From contig CAZIVE010000048.1 of the NCBI GenBank assembly GCA_964542435.1, positions 1 through 19,242 on the forward strand: a stretch of DNA of 19,242 nt, written 5' to 3'. Positions within the stretch are counted from its first letter, which is position 1; every line of letters begins with the position of its first letter. The stretch comes from CAZIVE01 sp964542435. GTDB taxonomy: Bacteria > Bacteroidota > Bacteroidia > Bacteroidales > Tannerellaceae. The position numbers were made by a program, and so were the translations under genes. Shown here piece by piece: positions 14,824-19,242 of the stretch. A model generated the notes under the pieces. It had not been told where the DNA came from. It made no database searches and worked only from the letters and a program-made list of their open reading frames with translations.

Positions 14824-16821
14824 TCAAAAATGGATACGGATTGTTTCTCCCTCTTTTATTTTTTTGTTATAGACACTCTTCCCGGCACTGCTTACAGTTA
14901 CATTCAGCTTTGTTCCTGAACGCTTGACAGCAATGTCAAAACTCTTTCCAAAAGCGCCGATTTGGTTCAGATTCATGTGATCCCAGTCTTTCGGAAGGCG
15001 AGGCGTGAGGTCGAAACTATTCAGTCCTGTTGGACGAATGCCGAACATTCCTTCTGTGATGATGCGACAATAGAGTCCGCTTTCCGCGGAGAGATGACGC
15101 TGACTGCCTTCGGGCCAGGCTTCGATGGCATAAGGCACGTGTTCACCTAATAGTCTGCGGTTGGAATAGAACTTAAGATAGTCGATGGCTTTCTCCGTTG
15201 CGCCGCAGGCAAAGACACCTCGCAGAGCATACAATGTGGAGCGATCCCAGAAAGTGTTGCTCCCGGCTTGCGTGAGAAGTCCGTTTTCTGTCCAAAGACG
15301 CGGTGAGAAGAGAGCATCGATGGTCGCATCTTTGCGGTCGTAGATGCCCATGACCAGTGGAATGCAGATCCAGGCGCGAAGTACGTCGTTGCCTTCATAA
15401 TAACGATAGGTATTGAATCCTTCCACTGTACCGCCGAAGTATTTGTCGATATCCTTTTTGAGCGTTTCTGCACGTTGGGTGTAATCTGTTAGTTGAGCAG
15501 TGGGCTTGCCGAGGTCTTTGCCTAAGAAAGCTGCGGAACGAAGGGCATCGTAATAGAGCGATGATGTACATAAGTTGGCCTTCCCCGAAGGAAAGCGTCC
15601 TTCCAGTTCGTCAGAGTTCGATGCCACAACGCCACTCTCATTCAGTTGCCGATTGCAATATTCAAGAGTCCATTCGATCAGTGGCCAAAGCTTCTCAGCT
15701 TCTGCCTTACTGCCGCGGGCCAGGGCATATCGCGAAGCACCGTAGGCAATCATCGCTGCATCGCCACGGTCGCCAGCGCCGTTCCAGAAATTGATTCCTT
15801 CTGCGATGACTGAACTTGGAATGGGTTTGTATTCTGGATTCATATATTTGGCAAAGAGCAGATAGGCATTTAGAGCTGAGCGGTCTCCGATGTCGTAACC
15901 TAAATAAGGGAAGAACGGACTGACATATTCTGCCTGGTCGTTGGCCCAGATGGCGGCATAGTAGGCTTCACCGCCCGGACCGTGCATCAATCCGCCTTTT
16001 GTGTCGTAGATGCTTTCGGCTGCGCGGATCTTGGCAAAGGCGAACATCCGGTTGATGGTTGGATCGGGCGTATCCAGCACCAGTTTTCCCCAAAATTCGG
16101 ATACCAGATTTTGACGGGCCTGAAGTTCCTTATCCAGATCGAGCGTTAGCTCCTGTTCGGATGACTTGTATGCAGCGTAGGTGGCTGTGAAAGTCAACGT
16201 TTCGCCTTTGTTGAGCTGTTTGGCTGCTTGTCCTTCGATAGATGCTATGACGGAATAGCTGCCTTCCACACCGCGTGATGCGTTGGTCTTGATTTCCGAA
16301 CGGGCTGCCGGAATCTCAACCCGAATGGCTTTCTCTCCTAGATTTTTTAGGATATATTTTTCACACAAGACCGGCTTGCTTGTAGATGGGAAGATGATGC
16401 GGGTCAGTTCTACCTGGCCATCCCTTGGCAAAGCGAATGTGCTGTGCACGATCATCGTTCCGTTGAGTGTGATGTCGCTGACCTTTTCATTCTGTAAGGT
16501 CTGTTCGTTCACTTCGATCATGTTGGCTACATTCCAGCCGAAGCGGCGTGTTAAGCTTGCCCGTGTGTCGTTCGGAATAGTCCGTAGCATGGGCCAAACA
16601 ACGCTTCTATTGAGGATAAAGGCTCCTTTCTCGTCCACTCCGTAGCGCAAGACGGTGGACATTTTGAGTCCGCTCATCTCGATATGGTCTTCGTGGGGAA
16701 GATTTCCGTTGACTGTCCAAGTGATTCCCCCGTCGGCGTTGATGGCCCAACGGTTAGCGGCTGTAGCAGTGAGGCAGCAGAGAATGATAAATGTGAGGAG
16801 AAGATGAATTCGTTTGTTCAT
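14824..16821 (-). CDS. Secreted six-hairpin glycosidase-like protein
   Basis: I chose the ATG at 16821 because it begins a clean signal peptide (MNKRIHLLLTFIILCCLTA, cut near TATAA); a TTG 24 nt upstream only adds residues before it. The 665-residue mature layout is an N-terminal beta-sandwich (to about 240), a helical region of about 350 residues and a short C-terminal beta domain. Phrases such as AIWANDQAEYVSPFFPYLGY, NSDELEGRFPSG and TFWDRSTLYALRG fit (alpha/alpha)6-barrel glycoside hydrolases of the six-hairpin type. I cannot assign a GH family. Asp in WANDQAEY and the Asp/Glu in NSDELEG are candidate active-site acids, by inference only. It is the first gene of the minus-strand operon and lies 12 nt before menC. 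A role in glycan breakdown is likely, the substrate unknown. Confidence 0.7.
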   Translation of the reverse strand: MNKRIHLLLTFIILCCLTATAANRWAINADGGITWTVNGNLPHEDHIEMSGLKMSTVLRYGVDEKGAFILNRSVVWPMLRTIPNDTRASLTRRFGWNVANMIEVNEQTLQNEKVSDITLNGTMIVHSTFALPRDGQVELTRIIFPSTSKPVLCEKYILKNLGEKAIRVEIPAARSEIKTNASRGVEGSYSVIASIEGQAAKQLNKGETLTFTATYAAYKSSEQELTLDLDKELQARQNLVSEFWGKLVLDTPDPTINRMFAFAKIRAAESIYDTKGGLMHGPGGEAYYAAIWANDQAEYVSPFFPYLGYDIGDRSALNAYLLFAKYMNPEYKPIPSSVIAEGINFWNGAGDRGDAAMIAYGASRYALARGSKAEAEKLWPLIEWTLEYCNRQLNESGVVASNSDELEGRFPSGKANLCTSSLYYDALRSAAFLGKDLGKPTAQLTDYTQRAETLKKDIDKYFGGTVEGFNTYRYYEGNDVLRAWICIPLVMGIYDRKDATIDALFSPRLWTENGLLTQAGSNTFWDRSTLYALRGVFACGATEKAIDYLKFYSNRRLLGEHVPYAIEAWPEGSQRHLSAESGLYCRIITEGMFGIRPTGLNSFDLTPRLPKDWDHMNLNQIGAFGKSFDIAVKRSGTKLNVTVSSAGKSVYNKKIKEGETIRIHF

Positions 16822-16936
16822 GAGGATAATCTTTTGTCTATGCAATATTCGTCATAATCCTTGAAATATGCAAACGGTTTGTTCCGCAGGATGTCAGAAA
16901 TTCCATTCGAAGAAATTCTAATAACCATAATCTGAT

Positions 16937-16944
16937 TATATTTG
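16937..16944 (+). promoter_or_regulatory. Candidate Bacteroidetes -7 element for the purine permease
   Basis: TATATTTG matches the Bacteroidetes -7 consensus TAnnTTTG. It ends 36 nt before the permease ATG, a fitting leader length. No clear -33 TTTG is found about 19-21 nt upstream, so the call is moderate. The spacer 16822-16980 is shared with the divergent minus-strand operon, for which no matching -7 was seen. Confidence 0.45.
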
Positions 16945-16980
16945 CTGGTAGTAACGATTGAGCAAATAAACGGTGCTGAT

Positions 16981-18276
16981 ATGAATTTGGAAAAACTGGT
17001 TGGGTTCGACCCTTCAACGATGAACTATAAAACGGAAATCATCGGAGGTATTACGACTTTCATGACCATGAGTTATATTTTGGCAGTCAATCCCAGTGTG
17101 TTGGCAACGACAGGTATGGACAAAGCTGCGCTCTTTACAACTACCGCTATCGTATCAGCTTTTGCCACACTGCTGCTGGCTTTTATGGCGAAGATGCCTT
17201 TTGCCCAGGCTCCCAGCGTTGGGCTGAATGCTTTTTTTTCATTTACACTGGTCGAAGGAATGGGTTATTCCTGGCAAACCGCACTTACCGCTATGTTCAT
17301 CGAAGGAGTCATATTCATTCTGATTACCTTTTTTAATATTCGAGAGATGATTCTGAACAGTATTCCTGTCAATCTAAGATATGCGATCACTGCGGGAATC
17401 GGTATGTTCATCGCTTTTGTGGGTTTGAAGAATACGGGAATCGTTGTGTCTAGTCCGTCCACTTTCGTGACGCTGGGAAGCTTCACGCCGACGGTAATTC
17501 TTGGAATCCTTAGTGTCTTACTTGGTGGCGTTTTCTGTTTCAAGAACATCAAAGGAGGCATATTTTTAAGTATCATTTTGTGCACCGTCATCGGCATTCC
17601 CATGGGTGTGACAAAGATCCCTGAGCAGTTTTCTCTCTTGTCTCTTCCTTCAAGCATGGAACCTATCTTCTGCAAATTCAGCTTCCATAATTTTCTCTCG
17701 ATTGATACGATCATTGTGGTCTTCACGCTGCTCCTTGTGAATATTTTCGACACAGTCGGTACCTTGCTGGGATTGGCTTCGAAAATCGGAATCGTAAAAT
17801 CCGACGGAACCATTCCTCGTGTGAAACAGGCCATGATGTCTGATGCCATCGGAACGACTATTGGCACGGTTCTCGGCACTACCACGATTACGACTTATGT
17901 AGAGAGTGCCTCTGGAATAGCTGAAGGCGCGCGTTCGGGACTTGCGTCCGTCGTCACAGGTGGATTCTTCCTTATCGCTTTGATTTTCTCTCCGATATTC
18001 ATGCTCATTCCCGCGGCTGCCACTACGGGAGCATTGGTGCTGGTGGGTTCGCTAATGATTGATTCCATTGCAAAGATCAACTTCAAGGACATTACCGAAG
18101 CTCTTCCTTCCTTCATCACGATGATCATGATGGTTCTTACCTATTCCATCGCCGAAGGCATCTGTCTTGGAATGTTAAGCTACGTGCTTCTCAAGCTTTT
18201 CTGTGGCAGGATTAAGGATGTGAGCGTGACACTCTACGTCCTTGCGGTACTTTTCATATTAAAATATGTGTTTTAG
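16981..18276 (+). CDS. AzgA/PbuG-type purine permease (NCS2 family)
   Basis: This 431-residue inner-membrane protein has 12-14 hydrophobic segments and the AzgA-subgroup motifs: AQAPSVGLNAFFSFT (75-89), NIFDTVGTLLGLA (254-266) and TTYVESASGIAEGARSG (304-320). These line the substrate and proton pathway in NCS2 carriers. AzgA-type members import adenine, guanine or hypoxanthine by proton symport; which one cannot be told here. The ATG at 16981 follows the family start (NLEKLVGF); an in-frame TTG at 16942 would overlap the -7 element and is unlikely. It stands alone, divergent from the minus-strand operon, and is followed by a small hairpin and T-run. No purine riboswitch was recognised in the short leader. 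Confidence 0.93.
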   Translation: MNLEKLVGFDPSTMNYKTEIIGGITTFMTMSYILAVNPSVLATTGMDKAALFTTTAIVSAFATLLLAFMAKMPFAQAPSVGLNAFFSFTLVEGMGYSWQTALTAMFIEGVIFILITFFNIREMILNSIPVNLRYAITAGIGMFIAFVGLKNTGIVVSSPSTFVTLGSFTPTVILGILSVLLGGVFCFKNIKGGIFLSIILCTVIGIPMGVTKIPEQFSLLSLPSSMEPIFCKFSFHNFLSIDTIIVVFTLLLVNIFDTVGTLLGLASKIGIVKSDGTIPRVKQAMMSDAIGTTIGTVLGTTTITTYVESASGIAEGARSGLASVVTGGFFLIALIFSPIFMLIPAAATTGALVLVGSLMIDSIAKINFKDITEALPSFITMIMMVLTYSIAEGICLGMLSYVLLKLFCGRIKDVSVTLYVLAVLFILKYVF

Positions 18277-18294
18277 ATTTGATGCGGCCCTTAT

Positions 18295-18320
18295 AAAGAC
18301 GCCTTTCCATAAGGTCTTTT
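18295..18320 (+). terminator. Probable terminator after the purine permease
   Basis: AAAGA (18295-18299) and CCTT (18302-18305) pair with AAGG (18311-18314) and TCTTT (18315-18319) around a TCCAT loop, with a 2-nt bulge CG at 18300-18301. A short T-run ends it. It lies 18 nt after the stop. Confidence 0.55.
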
Positions 18321-18417
18321 GTGCAACGCTATACAAAAAAGATTAACTTTAAAAAAAGGCTACTTTCATTAATCTAATTTACAAGCGAAATGCCCTAAGA
18401 TGTTTTTTCTTTGCGGC

Positions 18418-19062
18418 ATGAAAAACAGTATGAAAGAACAAATAATCCTTATTCTGATATTTTTGTTGGAATCCAATTGCGTTGAAGCACAATGGGAGAA
18501 GAAGGATTCACTTTGGTTGCAGGATGTTCTTTCAGGCAAGGAAAAACTGAAGCTGAATCCGGAGACGATGGAGGCAATCAAATCCGGAACCTTCATCAAT
18601 ACTGAAAAACCAAAGTCTTTGCTGCAGGCAGCTCCTACGAATAAGTATTTCATTTATAAAGATTATTCCAAATATATCAAGGCTGACAAATCGGACACGA
18701 CTCTTCGCAAGCTTGCTCTGAAAGATCTTCCCGCTTCTGTTTTCTGGCTGTATCAGCTGCCGGAATTGGAACTTCCTTCCGGATTCCGCAATCTCCCGAA
18801 GTATTTCAATTCCGGATGGGCGTTTGATCTGGGAGAGCTTACCAGCCGCAAGACTTATATCCACAAACGCAATGCAGCCAAGGCTATATTTATCCTCAAG
18901 GAATTAAATGATCTTCCTTCGCCCGAGTTGGCAGCAAAACAGAAAGCCTATCGGAATTCCAAGAAATATGCCTCTTTCTCAAATACGATTGCCATGGACG
19001 ACTCTTTGTATAAGCCGGTCAGAAAGACTTCTATGGATGTCCCGGAGCGGGATAAAGAATGA
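18418..19062 (+). CDS. Small secreted protein of unknown function
   Basis: I do not recognise this 214-residue protein with confidence; it may belong to a Bacteroidetes-only family such as DUF4858, but that is from memory only. It starts with a signal peptide (MKEQIILILIFLLE, cut near VEAQ). Three ATGs (18400, 18418, 18430) are in frame; I prefer 18418, and 18430 is almost as good. The mature part is rich in Lys, Leu and Pro, has no Cys after the signal peptide, and holds LKLNPETMEAIKSGTFIN, a middle section with short aromatic motifs (NKYFIYKDYSKYI, VFWLYQLPELELP) and a charged C terminus (VPERDKE). No catalytic motif is seen. It may be periplasmic or surface-exposed. It stands alone between the permease terminator and a 41-nt repeat. 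Confidence 0.7.
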   Translation: MKNSMKEQIILILIFLLESNCVEAQWEKKDSLWLQDVLSGKEKLKLNPETMEAIKSGTFINTEKPKSLLQAAPTNKYFIYKDYSKYIKADKSDTTLRKLALKDLPASVFWLYQLPELELPSGFRNLPKYFNSGWAFDLGELTSRKTYIHKRNAAKAIFILKELNDLPSPELAAKQKAYRNSKKYASFSNTIAMDDSLYKPVRKTSMDVPERDKE

Positions 19063-19077
19063 TGCGTTCATTCATTC

Positions 19078-19114
19078 TTTCTTTCAGAAATGAAAGAGGC
19101 TTTCCCTGTTTTAA
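19078..19114 (+). terminator. Weak candidate terminator after the small secreted protein
   Basis: TTTCTTTCA (19078-19086) pairs with TGAAAGAGG (19091-19099), two wobbles, around a GAAA loop. The nearest T-run (GTTTT) lies about 10 nt further on, so termination here is doubtful. Confidence 0.3.
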
Positions 19115-19124
19115 AATGGTGAAT

Positions 19125-19242
19125 GCAAAACTGCAGGAGTCTATATCACTTGTAAAAAGTCTCCTGCAAAATTGCAATGAGAAAAACAGGTCGTAAAATC
19201 GTTCCCGCAAGATTGCAATGAGAATTTTACACCGTATTTAGC
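19125..19242. repeat. Imperfect 41-nt-period tandem repeat with nested inverted repeats, cut by the window edge
   Basis: Three units start at 19125, 19166 and 19207, each with GCAA(A/G)A(C/T)TGCA, itself a TGCAA/TTGCA-type dyad. Units 2 and 3 share GCAATGAGAA, and CGTA follows at unit position 27 in both; unit 1 has TGTA there. The first two units also form an inverted repeat: TGCAGGAG (19132-19139) against CTCCTGCA (19161-19168), with outer GCAA (19125-19128) against TTGC (19172-19175). The third unit runs to the edge, so more copies may follow. No open frame covers it. Confidence 0.75.

Noticed and set aside
16945..16980. Purine riboswitch in the permease leader
   Set aside because: The likely leader is under 40 nt and shows no three-way-junction aptamer elements.
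18406..18413. TTTCTTTG as a -7 promoter element for the small secreted protein
   Set aside because: It lies only 4 nt before the chosen start, lacks the A at position 2 and has no -33 element upstream.

Overview
The window looks like one contig of a Bacteroidales genome, most likely Prevotella-like, assembled from metagenomic or short-read data. The reasons are: start codons without Shine-Dalgarno sequences, a TAnnTTTG-type -7 promoter element, a short MenE, DUF3857/transglutaminase and DUF4434 proteins typical of Bacteroidetes, and two runs of exactly 100 N that are scaffold gaps. No rRNA, tRNA, CRISPR array, insertion sequence or phage gene was seen. The assignment rests on protein style and gene content, not on a marker gene.

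Left block (1-6066, plus strand): five genes separated by 15-26 nt, probably one operon whose start lies left of the window. They are a type-B carboxylesterase fused to a metallo-beta-lactamase-fold domain (5' end missing), a secreted esterase of the esterase D/feruloyl esterase type, proC (interrupted by a gap), a Tat-signal DUF4434 protein, and a sugar porter of the major facilitator superfamily. Two esterases, a putative glycosidase-like protein and a sugar importer suggest processing and uptake of esterified plant glycans or glycosides. proC is the odd member.

Convergent spacer (6067-6779): a strong terminator, then an AT-rich tandem array with an exact 43-nt period, then a gap flanked by an identical 55-nt sequence on both sides. 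The flank duplication is most likely an assembly artefact.

Right block (16821 down to 6780, minus strand): six genes separated by 5-12 nt or overlapping by 4 nt. They are a six-hairpin-glycosidase-like secreted protein, menC, menE, a DUF3857 protein with an intact transglutaminase triad, a second DUF3857 protein whose transglutaminase site has lost Cys and Asp, and pbpC (penicillin-binding protein 1C). Menaquinone synthesis and envelope genes therefore seem to share a transcript. The most interesting biology here is the active/inactive transglutaminase pair directly upstream of pbpC.

Far right (16981-19242, plus strand): an AzgA/PbuG-type purine permease transcribed divergently from the minus-strand operon, a small secreted protein of unknown function, and an imperfect 41-nt-period repeat with nested inverted repeats that runs off the right edge.
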